Shown here one piece after another: positions 1 through 9,133 of a stretch of DNA of 33,735 nt (position 1 is the stretch's first letter; each line of letters begins with the position of its first letter). Under the pieces are notes generated by a model. That model had not been told where the DNA came from and ran no database searches. It was given only the letters and a program-made list of their open reading frames with translations. Source of the stretch: Oscillospiraceae bacterium. Lineage in GTDB: Bacteria > Bacillota > Clostridia > Saccharofermentanales > Fastidiosipilaceae. The stretch covers positions 1-33,735 of the forward strand of contig JAQWFM010000025.1 of the NCBI GenBank assembly GCA_028704415.1. Direction: 5' to 3'. The position numbers were made by a program, and so were the translations under genes.

Positions 1-46
1 GCCGGTTTTCAAGACCGGTGCCTTAAGCCAGCTCGACCATCTCTCC
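1..46 (-). tRNA. tRNA-Ser (anticodon UGA), 5' part only
   Basis: Read on the minus strand, the first 46 bases give the start of a serine tRNA. The acceptor strand begins GGAGAGA, then comes a D-arm, then a complete anticodon arm with stem CCGGT/ACCGG around the loop CTTGAAA, so the anticodon is TGA. The variable arm, T-arm and 3' acceptor strand lie outside the window. Serine identity rests on the anticodon and on the resemblance of the 5' half to bacterial tRNA-Ser. The 3' end cannot be checked. Confidence 0.9.
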
Positions 47-72
47 GTTTCAATTGATGCGAACCGTTCCAT

Positions 73-101
73 ATTTTAAGTCCTTTAGGTGCTGCCGTCA
101 A
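73..101 (-). promoter_or_regulatory. Sigma-70/SigA-type promoter for tRNA-Ser
   Basis: On the minus strand a TTGACG box (plus-strand 96-101) is separated by 17 bases from a TAAAAT box (73-78). Transcription would begin near 66, about 20 bases before the mature tRNA 5' end at 46, which suits a short 5' leader for RNase P. This is one of the best promoter matches in the window. Confidence 0.7.
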
Positions 102-188
102 CTAAAACTTGCCCCGCCTCAGCCGGGACCAAACGTCCCGCGTCTGCCTGGACGGGGCCGCTTGCCGCGGACTCGCCGTTCGGCCCGG

Positions 189-217
189 TTGGAGCCAGTG
201 GCACATTGTTCTACAAT
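189..217 (+). promoter_or_regulatory. Possible promoter for the DUF1361 gene
   Basis: TTGGAG (189-194) and TACAAT (212-217) are 17 bases apart, in the stretch between the divergent tRNA and the membrane-protein gene at 328. The -10 box matches the consensus at five of six bases and the -35 at only three of six. The predicted leader would be about 100 bases. Confidence 0.35.
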
Positions 218-327
218 AACGGTAAAACCCGCAGCGCGTAACAATCCGGCCCAAGCCTGCCGCGGTAAACCCGGGAAGGTCTGAACGCTTTTGCCCCTGA
301 AGAAGCTGGCTGCTATAGGAGCTGATT

Positions 328-1041
328 ATGGAAAAACTGGTTGTCACCACCCTCTTGCTGAATCTGTTTGCTATTTTAACCATCCGGCTGAGGCCCCGGC
401 TTTTTAAGGTGAAGCTGTTCCGGCCCATGGTCAAAAACTTCCGCCTGTCCTTACTGCCAGCGGCGGCCTTTATGCTGGGCTTCCTGATCTTTTTAGGCCT
501 TTCCGTCTGGGCGGCATACAGCGGCAATCGCGCCCTGGCTGTTATGGCTAAGGCCGTCTTGCTCCTGGGTTGCCTGGGCTGGCTGCTGCTGCTGCCCAAT
601 GCCGGTTACCTGATCACAGAACTTAATATGACTCACCGGCAGGAGGACGAGCATGAGGTGCCCATATGGTATGACATTGTGTCCATCCTGAGCTTTGCGC
701 TGTCCGGTATTGCCAACACGCTTCTGAATCTGGCGGCGTTAGAATACGCCATCCTGATTATCTGGGATCCGTCCCCGCTTACCCTGGGCTTTTATTGGGC
801 TTTGCAGGGGATAGCGGTCCTGGCGCTGATTTTAGTCTCAATAGGGGTATATTTAGGCCGGGCGATCCGTTTTAATTCCTGGGATGTTTTGCATCCCGGC
901 CGATTTTGGCAAAAAATGACGACGCACTTCCGTCAACCGGGTAACCTGAAAAACAGCCTGCTGTTTGTCCTGTTTCACAGCTTCTTCTTCCTGATCCTGT
1001 ATGTGGCCTGGGACCTGCCCGGCCTTTTTCCCATCGGTTAA
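328..1041 (+). CDS. DUF1361 family integral membrane protein
   Basis: This 237-residue, very hydrophobic protein has about six to seven predicted membrane segments. Two motifs typical of DUF1361 are visible: a PNAGY stretch near residues 90-94 followed by acidic and histidine residues (family form PNAPY...TD), and RFNSWDV at 181-187 (family form RxNSWDV). VPIWYD near 111-116 also fits. The biochemical role of the family is unknown. It acts in the cytoplasmic membrane. The start is supported by an AGGAG ribosome site just upstream. It stands alone between a divergent tRNA and a convergent peroxiredoxin, so no operon partner suggests a function. Family assignment is by motif recognition. Confidence 0.8.
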   Translation: MEKLVVTTLLLNLFAILTIRLRPRLFKVKLFRPMVKNFRLSLLPAAAFMLGFLIFLGLSVWAAYSGNRALAVMAKAVLLLGCLGWLLLLPNAGYLITELNMTHRQEDEHEVPIWYDIVSILSFALSGIANTLLNLAALEYAILIIWDPSPLTLGFYWALQGIAVLALILVSIGVYLGRAIRFNSWDVLHPGRFWQKMTTHFRQPGNLKNSLLFVLFHSFFFLILYVAWDLPGLFPIG

Positions 1042-1114
1042 TGACCCGCCGGTCGGCCGCCTGAAGTCTCAGGCCCGCGGCAGCAGACCGTCCGGCCTCG
1101 GCCCGTTCCCGGCT

Positions 1115-1576
1115 TTAAGCCTTAAGCCAGGCCAGGATTTCAGCCGCGTGCTGTTCTGGCTTAACTTTGGGCCAGACCTTTTGGATCAGGCCGTCGGGCC
1201 CGATTAAAAAGGTGGAGCGGACCGTGCCCCAGTAAACCTTGCCGTAGTTTTTCTTTTCCTGCCAGACGCCGTAGGCTTCCATGACCTTGTGATCCGGATC
1301 AGACAGCAGCGTGAAGGGGAGTGACTCCTTATCTGCAAACCGGCGGTGACTGGCGGTACTGTCTTTACTGACGCCCAGGATCACGGCGTTTTGCGCCTTA
1401 AATGCCGCCCAGGCCGCGGCAAAGCCGCAGGCTTCCTTAGTACAGCCGGGAGTCTGGTCTTTGGGATAAAAGTATAAAATGACGGTTTGACCTCTGAAAT
1501 CACTCAACCTGACTGGTTGATCCGCCTGGTTCAATAACTCAAAATCGGGGGCGGGCTGCCCTTGCTGCAAGATCAT
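1115..1576 (-). CDS. bcp: Thioredoxin-dependent peroxiredoxin, BCP/PrxQ type
   Basis: This cytosolic enzyme reduces hydrogen peroxide and organic hydroperoxides with thioredoxin as donor. The 153-residue length is normal for the family. The active-site segment YPKDQTPGCTKEAC carries the peroxidatic Cys45 and, five residues on, the resolving Cys50, the PrxQ arrangement. The thioredoxin-like fold continues with DFRGQTVILYFYP before it and SVSKDS-like and RSTFLI stretches after it. An AAAGGA site precedes the start codon. It is the only protein gene on the minus strand, so it is transcribed alone, convergent with the DUF1361 gene. Peroxide defence fits an oxygen-sensitive anaerobe. The assignment is firm. 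Confidence 0.95.
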   Translation of the reverse strand: MILQQGQPAPDFELLNQADQPVRLSDFRGQTVILYFYPKDQTPGCTKEACGFAAAWAAFKAQNAVILGVSKDSTASHRRFADKESLPFTLLSDPDHKVMEAYGVWQEKKNYGKVYWGTVRSTFLIGPDGLIQKVWPKVKPEQHAAEILAWLKA

Positions 1577-2066
1577 CTGTTCGTCCTTTCCGTTTAAGGC
1601 TGCGGTCTGGCAGGTTACCCCAGGCCGGCAGTGGTTTAAGCTCAGGGCGGCGGCGGTACTGCCGTCGCTGTCTTTAGCTTTACTTTAACACCGCTGTGAC
1701 CTGAAGGTCGTCGCAAACGCTTTTTTTGCGCTGCCGGGGTCGCATTGGTGCCTGAATCGGCCTGCTCTGCATGCGCCTGGCCTGTCCCCGGCACCGCCGG
1801 GCTTGAGTTTGGCGGCGCGGGCGCCCGCAAAGGGTTTATGGCTAAAATGGGCCCGAAGAGACTATACGAACAAAAAAAACGCCTCTACTTGCAAGATAAA
1901 CGCTTAATTGTTGCACGATTCATTAAGAAACAGCGCTTTTTATTCGCGCGATCTGCTGAAATTGTAATTATTCTGAGAATCATCTTGCAATTTGCGGCTG
2001 TTTCCGATAATGTACGTACTAAGAAAGCGCCAGGCCTAGGCACTGTATTGAAAGAGGGGAAAAACC
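1577..2066. other. 490-base divergent intergenic region between bcp and glnN
   Basis: I see no convincing gene here. The first half (to about 1860) is GC-rich. It contains a small hairpin, CGCAAA (1712-1717) pairing with TTTGCG (1725-1730). The second half (about 1861-2030) is clearly AT-richer than the surrounding chromosome and holds a candidate glnN promoter. It also holds a near-perfect inverted repeat, ATTCTGAGAAT (1970-1980), 15 bases upstream of the -35 box, which might be a regulator site. Confidence 0.5.
1985..2013 (+). promoter_or_regulatory. Candidate glnN promoter
   Basis: TTGCAA (1985-1990) is followed after 17 bases by TAATGT (2008-2013). A GATAAT overlapping the second box would give a shorter 15-base spacing. 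The start site would lie about 45 bases before the glnN start codon, leaving room for the ribosome site AGAGGGG (2053-2059). The AT-rich setting supports it. Confidence 0.4.
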
Positions 2067-4187
2067 ATGAAAGAATTGATTGAAGCGGAATGCTGCATTC
2101 CGGCTCTGACACCGCCGGACTATTTTGGTGAATCTGTTTTTAATGATACGGAAATGCGGACTCGCCTGTCCAAATCTACCTATGAGTCGCTCAAAAAGAC
2201 CATAGATATCGGCGAGGCCATTGACACCAGCATTGCGGATGAAGTCGCTACGGTTATGAAACAGTGGGCAGTTGAAAAGGGCGCCACGCATTACACGCAC
2301 TGGTTTATGCCGTTGACCAATACCACCGCTGAAAAGCATGACTCTTTTATTGAAGTCACGGCAGATGGTCAGGTCATCATGAACTTTTCTGGCAAAGCAT
2401 TGACCCTGGGTGAACCGGATGCGTCCAGTTTCCCGTCCGGCGGCTTGCGTGAGACTGCCCGGGCCCGCGGCTACACCGCCTGGGACTGCACCTCTCCGGC
2501 TTTTGTCAAGGAACATACGCTTTATATCCCTACGGCCTTCTTTTCCTATGGCGGTGAAATCCTGGATAACAAGGCGCCTTTACTGCGATCAGTTGAAGTA
2601 CTGAGCAATCAGGGCCTGCGGGTGCTGCGCGCGCTGGGCAACACCACCTCTAAGCGGATCGTATCTACCGTCGGACCGGAGCAGGAATACTTTTTGGTAG
2701 ACAAAAAGTATTATGACAAAAGATTGGACCTGATGATGACCGGCCGTACCCTGTTTGGCGCGCCCAGTCCCAAGTCACAGGAGCTGGATGATCACTATTT
2801 CGGGATCCTGAAAACCCGTATTGTGGAGTATATGCATGACCTGGATATCGAGCTGTGGAAGCTTGGGGTCAGCGCCAAAACCAAACATAATGAAGTGGCG
2901 CCGGGTCAGCATGAGCTGGCGGTGATCTTTAACCGTTCCTCTGAAGCGGCTGACAACAACATGCTGGTCATGGAGATGTGCCGCAAGGTCGCCGAGCGCC
3001 ACGGCCTGGTCTGCCTGCTGCATGAAAAACCCTTTGCCGGCGTCAATGGTTCGGGCAAACACATTAACTGGTCCCTGGCTACAGACGACGGCAAAAATCT
3101 GCTGGATCCCAGTGATGACCCCAGCAAAAATGCGCAGTTCCTGGTTTTCCTGGCTGCTACCCTGAAAGCGGTGGATGAGTACGCTGATCTGCTCCGCCTG
3201 TCGGTGGCTACCGCCGCCAATGACCACCGCCTGGGCGCCAGTGAAGCGCCGCCGGCCATTATCTCCGCCTTTATTGGCGAAGAGCTGGATCTGATGGTAG
3301 ATGACCTGCTGGCCGGCCGGGAGTATCATCCGACGGACCGCAATCAGACCAATCTGGGTGTCAAGACCATTTCCCTGTGCACGGTGGACAAGACGGACCG
3401 CAACCGTACCTCACCCTTTGCCTTTACCGGTAATAAATTTGAGTTCCGTATGTGCGGTTCCAGCATGAATATTGCCAGTCCCTGCTATACCCTGAACACA
3501 GTGGTAGCCGAAACTCTGTCAGAGGCAGCCGATGTCCTTGAAAAGGCTACGGATCCGGTGGCTGAAGCCCGCCGCTACTTTGTGGACACGGTCAGAGCTC
3601 ACCGCCGCATTATCTTCAACGGCAATAACTATTCGCCGGAATGGCCCAAGGAAGCTGAACGCCGCGGCTTACCCAACCGCCATAATACGGTTGAGGCGGT
3701 TGCTGCGCTTAAGGATCCTAAAAATGTGGCCGTCTTTGAAAAAATGCAGGTGCTGACGCCCAAGGAAACCGAGTCCAGGGGAGAGATTATCCTGGAAAAC
3801 TATGCCAAGCAGATCGGGATTGAGGCCCGCACGGCGCTGGATATGGTGACCCGTGAGATCACGCCGGCCGTGGTGGATTACGTTTATGATCTGACCCAGA
3901 TCACCTACCAGCAGATGGCTTTGAACGTAAAAGAAACCGGTGTGCGCAACATCCTGTCGACCTTCAACAACTACATTGATCAGCTGTACAACGCGACCGA
4001 AGATCTGAAAAAGGCGGAAGCCCGTGCCCAGGAGCTGACCGATACCGAGGAGCAGGCGCGATTCTACTGCTATGAAGTCCTGCCCTGCATGAGCAAGCTG
4101 CGGGAAATTGTGGATACCATTGAGCCGCTGGTTCCGGAAAACCGCTGGCCTTTGCCGTCCTATGTTGACCTGATGTTCAGAGTCTGA
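2067..4187 (+). CDS. glnN: Glutamine synthetase type III
   Basis: The enzyme makes glutamine from glutamate, ammonia and ATP in the cytosol. At 706 residues it has the large size of GSIII rather than the roughly 450 of GSI. It shows GSIII landmarks: an N-terminal beta-grasp part, GPEQEYFLV near residue 203, HEKPFAGVNGSGKHINWS from about 319 (the catalytic glutamate/ammonium region), NDHRLGASEAPPAI near 385, GNKFEFR near 455, and a long helical C-terminal part specific to this type. The start has an AGAGGGG ribosome site eight bases upstream. The gene sits directly before gltBD, so product and substrate circulate in the GS-GOGAT cycle. No PII-family gene is present nearby. Assignment is firm; the symbol glnN follows usage in Bacteroides and Ruminococcus. 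Confidence 0.96.
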   Translation: MKELIEAECCIPALTPPDYFGESVFNDTEMRTRLSKSTYESLKKTIDIGEAIDTSIADEVATVMKQWAVEKGATHYTHWFMPLTNTTAEKHDSFIEVTADGQVIMNFSGKALTLGEPDASSFPSGGLRETARARGYTAWDCTSPAFVKEHTLYIPTAFFSYGGEILDNKAPLLRSVEVLSNQGLRVLRALGNTTSKRIVSTVGPEQEYFLVDKKYYDKRLDLMMTGRTLFGAPSPKSQELDDHYFGILKTRIVEYMHDLDIELWKLGVSAKTKHNEVAPGQHELAVIFNRSSEAADNNMLVMEMCRKVAERHGLVCLLHEKPFAGVNGSGKHINWSLATDDGKNLLDPSDDPSKNAQFLVFLAATLKAVDEYADLLRLSVATAANDHRLGASEAPPAIISAFIGEELDLMVDDLLAGREYHPTDRNQTNLGVKTISLCTVDKTDRNRTSPFAFTGNKFEFRMCGSSMNIASPCYTLNTVVAETLSEAADVLEKATDPVAEARRYFVDTVRAHRRIIFNGNNYSPEWPKEAERRGLPNRHNTVEAVAALKDPKNVAVFEKMQVLTPKETESRGEIILENYAKQIGIEARTALDMVTREITPAVVDYVYDLTQITYQQMALNVKETGVRNILSTFNNYIDQLYNATEDLKKAEARAQELTDTEEQARFYCYEVLPCMSKLREIVDTIEPLVPENRWPLPSYVDLMFRV

Positions 4188-4493
4188 GCCCGACTTATTT
4201 TTAAGCGGTCCCGGGCTTAAGTCCCCGCCGCTCCTGCCGGCTGACTGAGGGCAAAACCGTCACTCACCCTCCATTAGGGCACCGGGACTCTCCCGGCAGC
4301 AGGCAATTAAATACAGCCAAAAGCGGCACCAGCCCATCTGACGGATGGACCGGTGCCCTTTTCCCCCTTTAAGGGCTGCCGGCCGCTTACCAGGCCGGAG
4401 CCATTAACCAGGAGCAGGTGTCTGTGGCACAGCGCCTGACTACTTGAGCACCGGCGAAGCAATCCAAGCCGCCGGTCCGGAAATGAGGTCCAT
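4188..4493 (+). promoter_or_regulatory. Structured glnN-gltB intergenic leader, possible attenuator
   Basis: This 306-base gap holds no gene and no clear promoter but many inverted repeats. A 7-bp long-range pair CTGCCGG (4234-4240) with CCGGCAG (4293-4299) competes with a perfect hairpin CCGGGA-CTC-TCCCGG (4282-4296). A terminator-like hairpin follows at 4325-4357. Further on are CCGGCC/GGCCGG around 4379-4398 and ACCGGCG (4450-4456) with CGCCGGT (4470-4476), close to the gltB ribosome site. Competing helices ahead of a terminator resemble a riboswitch or attenuator, but I do not recognise a known class. GC-rich sequence forms such pairs by chance fairly often. Confidence 0.35.
4325..4369 (+). 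terminator. Intrinsic-terminator-like hairpin after glnN, before gltB
   Basis: A 14-position stem (4325-4338 with 4344-4357) has twelve pairs and two mismatches around a five-base loop, and is followed by CTTTTCCCCCTTT. The T-run is interrupted, so termination may be partial. It could end glnN transcription or act as a conditional terminator for gltBD. Confidence 0.5.
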
Positions 4494-7400
4494 ATGTCTT
4501 CTCACCAGACGCAGCCTGCTATGCAGGCGACATTGTATTCCCCCTCCTTTGAGCACGATGCCTGCGGGATCGGTGCTCTGGCTCATATTAAAGGCCAGAA
4601 GTCCCATCAATTACTGCAAGACGCGCTGTCCGTCTTAATCAACATGGAACACCGCGGCGGCAAGGGTTTAGAAAGAAACACCGGCGACGGCGCGGGCGTC
4701 TTGTTTCAGCTGCCGCATCGTTTCCTGCGCATTGTGGCGCAGCACCACGGCCATATTTTGCCGGAGGCTGGCGCTTACGGCGTGGCCATGATCTTTTTCC
4801 CGCAAAGCGATGCCAGGCGGGAATTAACCATGCGCCTTTTTGAAGAGGCCTGCCAGGCCGTGGGCGTACCCTTTTTATTCTGGCGCAAAGTCCCGACTTA
4901 TGCGGCAGAACTAGGCGCGACAGCGCTGGCCTCCATGCCGCAGATCTATCAGGCCTTTTTGCTGCGGCCGGCTGATGTTGAAGATGAAGATAACTTTGAA
5001 CGCAGGCTCTATGTGTTGCGCCGCGTGATTGAAAAGCGCGTGCTGCAAGATGAAGATCTGCAGGAAGAGATATTTTATATATGCTCCATGTCCTGCCGCA
5101 CCATTGTCTATAAAGGCATGCTGCTGGCGACCCAGTTGAAGACATTTTATCCGGACCTGGATAACGCCAAGGTTGAAACTGCGCTGGCCCTGGTGCATTC
5201 GCGCTATTCAACCAACACCGTGCCCAGCTGGGAACGGGCCCATCCTAACCGCTATATTATTCATAATGGTGAAATCAATACCCTGCGCGGCAATATCAAC
5301 TGGATGCACGCGCGGGAAGCCAAGCTCTATTCCCGGACGCTGGGCGCTGATCTGAAAAAAGTGCTGCCGGTCATTGATAAAGAAGGCTCTGACTCAGCTA
5401 TTCTGGATAATGTGCTGGAATTCCTGACCTTGTCCGGACGGGATCTGGCGCGGTCGGCCATGATGCTGATCCCGGAGCCCTGGGTCAGCAATCCGGAGCT
5501 CAGCCCCAAACTGAGGGACTTTCTGGCCTATCAGTCAACCCTGATGGAGCCGTGGGACGGTCCGGCCGCGATCGCGTTTACCGACGGTCAGCGGCTGGGG
5601 GCGTTGCTGGACCGCAATGGCCTGCGGCCGGCCCGCTATGTGGTCACCAAGGATGACCGCCTGATTTTAGCTTCTGAAGTCGGCGTTCTGGATCTGGAAC
5701 CGCAAAACGTCCTGATTAAGGGCAATCTGAAACCCGGCAAAATGCTGGTGGTGGATCCGGCGCAGGGTCGCATCATCTGGAATGACGAAATTAAGGAAGG
5801 CTTTGCCGGGGAAAAACCTTACAGCGAATGGATGGAAGCAGAGCTTTTGACCATGAGCAAACTGGACGCGGTCAGCGCGGAAGCGGAAGAACTGGAAGCG
5901 CCGGCTTACCGCGGGCACGATCTCCTGAGCCGCCAGAAAGCCTTTGGCTACGCCTATGAGGACGTGCAGGATGTGGTCATTCCGATGGCTCAGACGGCTA
6001 CGGAGCCGATCAATGCCATGGGCGCGGACCAGCCGCTGGCGGTCTTGTCCAAACGGCCCAAATCGCTGTTTTCCTATTTCAAGCAGCTCTTTGCGCAGGT
6101 CACCAACCCGCCGCTGGACGCCATCCGGGAAGAATTGGTCACGGCGACCCAGGTCTATTTAGGCACCCGCGGCAATCTGCTGGAAGACAGCCGCAGTAAC
6201 TGCCGGCTGCTGCGCCTAAAAACTCCGGTTATGACCCGCCAGGAATTTGTTCGCGTGCGCGATATCAAGCAACGCGGCTTCAAAGCTCAGGTTTTTGACG
6301 CCACCTTTGACCGGACACTGACGGACGGCCTCCACCAGGCAGTGGAGCGCCTGATGAAGGAGACGGCCACGGCAGTAGCCGGGGGCACCAATATCATCAT
6401 CATCAGCGACCGCGGCCTGTCTCCGCAGCGTGCGCCGATCCCCAGCCTGCTGGCACTGTCGGCCGTTCACCAAAACCTGATTCGCGAAGGCCTCAGGACG
6501 CTGGCAGATCTGGTGATGGAAACCGGCGAAGCGCGGGAAGTCCATCACTTTGCCATGCTGGTAGGCTACGGCGCGGCCGCTATTTACCCCTATCTGCTGC
6601 ATGATACGCTCAGGGAGCTTTGTGAGTCCGGCCGCTTGCAGCTGACCCCGCAGGAGGCTATAGACCGTTATGATGACGCGGTGGTGCATGGTATTGTCAA
6701 GATCATGTCCAAAATGGGTATCTCAACCGTCCACTCGTATGAAGGTTCGCAGATTTTTGAGGCGGTGGGAATCAATGACCAGGTCATAGACCGTTACTTT
6801 ACCAACACCACCAGCCGGATCGGCGGGCTGGGTCTGCCGGAGCTGGAAGCAGAGGCCAGAGCCAAGCATGACCGCTACCTGGAGTCGCTGCGGTTCCGGC
6901 ATGATACGCAACTGGAATCAAACGGCGAGGTTAAATTCCGCACCGGCAAGGAGGAGCATTTATACGATCCCATGACTGTGTATTTGCTGCAGCAGGCCGT
7001 CCGGGCAGGCGATTACCAGCTGTTTAAGACCTACACCAAGCGCTTTAATGAGCATGAGATCACGGCTACCCTGCGCAGTCTGCTGGACATCGTAACGCCG
7101 TCTGACCGGACGCCTCTGCCGCTGGAAGCAGTGGAGCCGGCGCGGGAGATTGTCAAACGCTTCAAGACCGGCGCCATGAGCTATGGCTCTATCTCCAAAG
7201 AAGCGCATGAGACGTTAGCCATTGCCATGAACCGCCTGGGCGGCAAGTCCAATACCGGCGAAGGCGGTGAAGATCCGGCCCGGGAAATCCCGGACGAAAA
7301 CGGCGATTCCCGCCTCTCGGCCATCAAGCAGGTTGCCAGCGGCCGCTTTGGGGTAACCTCCCGCTATCTCAACAGCGCTAAGGAGATCCAGATCAAAATG

Positions 7401-9113
7401 GCCCAGGGCGCCAAGCCGGGGGAAGGAGGCCAGCTGCCCGGCCGCAAAGTCTATCCCTGGATTGCGGAGGTCCGCCGCTCTACACCCGGCGTGGGCTTGA
7501 TTTCGCCCCCGCCGCATCACGATATCTACTCTATCGAGGATCTGGCAGAATTGATCTATGACCTGAAAAACGCCAATGACCGCGCCCGGGTGACGGTCAA
7601 GCTGGTCTCCGAAACCGGTGTGGGCACCATTGCGGCCGGCGTGGCCAAGGGCGGCGCGGACACCATTCTGATTTCCGGCCATGACGGCGGTACCGGCGCT
7701 GCCCCGCGCAGCTCCGTGCAGCACACCGGGCTGCCGCTGGAGCTGGGCTTAGCTGAAACTCAGCAGACCCTGGTCCGCAACGGCCTGCGCAGCCGGGTGC
7801 GGCTGGAAGCCGACGGCAAGCTGATGACCGGCCGGGATGTGGCCATTGCCTGTCTCCTGGGTGCCGAAGAATTTGGCTTTGCCACCGCGCCGCTGGTCGC
7901 TATTGGCTGCATCATGATGCGCGTGTGTAATCTGGATACCTGCCCGGTGGGCATCGCTACCCAAAACAAGCGGCTGCGCGCCTGCTTCAGCGGCAAGCCG
8001 GAGTATGTGGAAAATTTCATGCTCTTTGTGGCGGAAGAAATGCGTGAATATATGGCTCAGCTAGGCTTTGCGACGGTAGAAGAGATGTGCGGTCATGTAG
8101 AGTGCCTGCAGCAGATCGCTCCGGTGAATAATCCCAAAGCTGCGACGGTTGATCTCAGCCGGCTGCTGGCCAAAGCGGAGATTGAGTTCTCCCGCCACAT
8201 CGCCGGCGCGGCCCTGCCGCATTTCAGCCCGGAAATGGCCTTTAACCATGAGCTGGAAAAAACGCTGGATGAAACGCTGTTCCTGCCCTGGTGCGAGCAA
8301 GCGCTGAAAATGCATCAGCCCATTCATTTTAAGGCGGATATCAGCAATGTGGACCGGACGGTCGGCACGATCCTGGGTTCCCGCCTGACCAGGCTTTACC
8401 CTGAGGGTATGGCCGATGACACGATCCGCATTGATTGCCTGGGCTCCGGCGGCCAGAGCTTTGGCGCCTTTTGCCCCAGGGGGCTCACCCTCAGTGTGAC
8501 CGGCGACGCCAATGACTACTTTGGCAAAGGCCTGTCCGGCGGGAAACTGGCCGTACATCCGCCCGAACAAGTGACGTACATTGCGTCAGAAAACATCATC
8601 ATCGGCAATGTCGCCTTGTATGGCGCCACCGGCGGCAAAGCTTTCATTAACGGTTTAGCTGGCGAGCGCTTTGCGGTTCGTAACTCCGGCGCGGAAGCCG
8701 TGGTGGAAGGCGTGGGCAACCATGGCTGCGAGTATATGACCGGCGGCCTGGTGGTGGTGCTGGGACCGGTCGGCGTGAACTTTGCGGCCGGCATGAGCGG
8801 TGGTCTGGCTTATGTCTATGATGAAACGGATGAACTGGACGAAAAGCTGAATCATCAGATGGTAGAGCTGGCTGACCTGGATGATCTGGACTGGATCCGG
8901 CTCAAGCAACTGCTGGAGGAGCATATCCGGATGACGGACTCTTCCAAGGCCATTCGGATTATGTATAACATTGAGCAGGAGCGCCAGCGCTTCCGCAAAG
9001 TCGTACCCCGTGAATACGCCAAAGTTCTGGCTTTGATTGCCGAACAGGAAGGCCAGGGGATGACGCACGATCAGGCTGTGGAAGCGGCGTTTAACCGCAT
9101 CATTGGCGCCTGA
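4494..9113 (+). CDS. gltB: Glutamate synthase (NADPH), large subunit
   Basis: The large subunit releases ammonia from glutamine and adds it to 2-oxoglutarate, giving glutamate. It has 1539 residues, the usual size. Cys24 in HDACGIG should become the N-terminal nucleophile of the class II amidotransferase after removal of a short propeptide. The amidotransferase domain covers about residues 24-430, the central domain follows, the FMN-binding synthase barrel runs about 800-1200, and the glycine-rich beta-helix domain ends the protein. The C-x5-C-x4-C set (Cys1139, 1145, 1150) binds the 3Fe-4S cluster. Met10 is an alternative start, but the first ATG has a GAGGT site. It is followed 20 bases later by gltD, with which it forms the enzyme. 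Confidence 0.96.
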   Translation: MSSHQTQPAMQATLYSPSFEHDACGIGALAHIKGQKSHQLLQDALSVLINMEHRGGKGLERNTGDGAGVLFQLPHRFLRIVAQHHGHILPEAGAYGVAMIFFPQSDARRELTMRLFEEACQAVGVPFLFWRKVPTYAAELGATALASMPQIYQAFLLRPADVEDEDNFERRLYVLRRVIEKRVLQDEDLQEEIFYICSMSCRTIVYKGMLLATQLKTFYPDLDNAKVETALALVHSRYSTNTVPSWERAHPNRYIIHNGEINTLRGNINWMHAREAKLYSRTLGADLKKVLPVIDKEGSDSAILDNVLEFLTLSGRDLARSAMMLIPEPWVSNPELSPKLRDFLAYQSTLMEPWDGPAAIAFTDGQRLGALLDRNGLRPARYVVTKDDRLILASEVGVLDLEPQNVLIKGNLKPGKMLVVDPAQGRIIWNDEIKEGFAGEKPYSEWMEAELLTMSKLDAVSAEAEELEAPAYRGHDLLSRQKAFGYAYEDVQDVVIPMAQTATEPINAMGADQPLAVLSKRPKSLFSYFKQLFAQVTNPPLDAIREELVTATQVYLGTRGNLLEDSRSNCRLLRLKTPVMTRQEFVRVRDIKQRGFKAQVFDATFDRTLTDGLHQAVERLMKETATAVAGGTNIIIISDRGLSPQRAPIPSLLALSAVHQNLIREGLRTLADLVMETGEAREVHHFAMLVGYGAAAIYPYLLHDTLRELCESGRLQLTPQEAIDRYDDAVVHGIVKIMSKMGISTVHSYEGSQIFEAVGINDQVIDRYFTNTTSRIGGLGLPELEAEARAKHDRYLESLRFRHDTQLESNGEVKFRTGKEEHLYDPMTVYLLQQAVRAGDYQLFKTYTKRFNEHEITATLRSLLDIVTPSDRTPLPLEAVEPAREIVKRFKTGAMSYGSISKEAHETLAIAMNRLGGKSNTGEGGEDPAREIPDENGDSRLSAIKQVASGRFGVTSRYLNSAKEIQIKMAQGAKPGEGGQLPGRKVYPWIAEVRRSTPGVGLISPPPHHDIYSIEDLAELIYDLKNANDRARVTVKLVSETGVGTIAAGVAKGGADTILISGHDGGTGAAPRSSVQHTGLPLELGLAETQQTLVRNGLRSRVRLEADGKLMTGRDVAIACLLGAEEFGFATAPLVAIGCIMMRVCNLDTCPVGIATQNKRLRACFSGKPEYVENFMLFVAEEMREYMAQLGFATVEEMCGHVECLQQIAPVNNPKAATVDLSRLLAKAEIEFSRHIAGAALPHFSPEMAFNHELEKTLDETLFLPWCEQALKMHQPIHFKADISNVDRTVGTILGSRLTRLYPEGMADDTIRIDCLGSGGQSFGAFCPRGLTLSVTGDANDYFGKGLSGGKLAVHPPEQVTYIASENIIIGNVALYGATGGKAFINGLAGERFAVRNSGAEAVVEGVGNHGCEYMTGGLVVVLGPVGVNFAAGMSGGLAYVYDETDELDEKLNHQMVELADLDDLDWIRLKQLLEEHIRMTDSSKAIRIMYNIEQERQRFRKVVPREYAKVLALIAEQEGQGMTHDQAVEAAFNRIIGA

Positions 9114-9133
9114 GAATTAAGGAGGATAAAACC

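Noticed and set aside
1042-1114. Terminator between the convergent DUF1361 and bcp genes
   Set aside because: GGCTTTAAGCC-type short repeats are present, but there is no stable stem followed by a T-run on either strand.
1745-2083. Open frame of 112 codons on the plus strand upstream of glnN, with an inner ATG at 1838
   Set aside because: It runs across the AT-rich regulatory stretch and overlaps the glnN start. The inner ATG has only an AAAGGG three bases away, and the product is a basic sequence without recognisable features.
2775-3329. Long minus-strand open frames inside glnN, gltB and other large genes
   Set aside because: They are mirror frames of strongly conserved coding sequence and their products match nothing I recognise.
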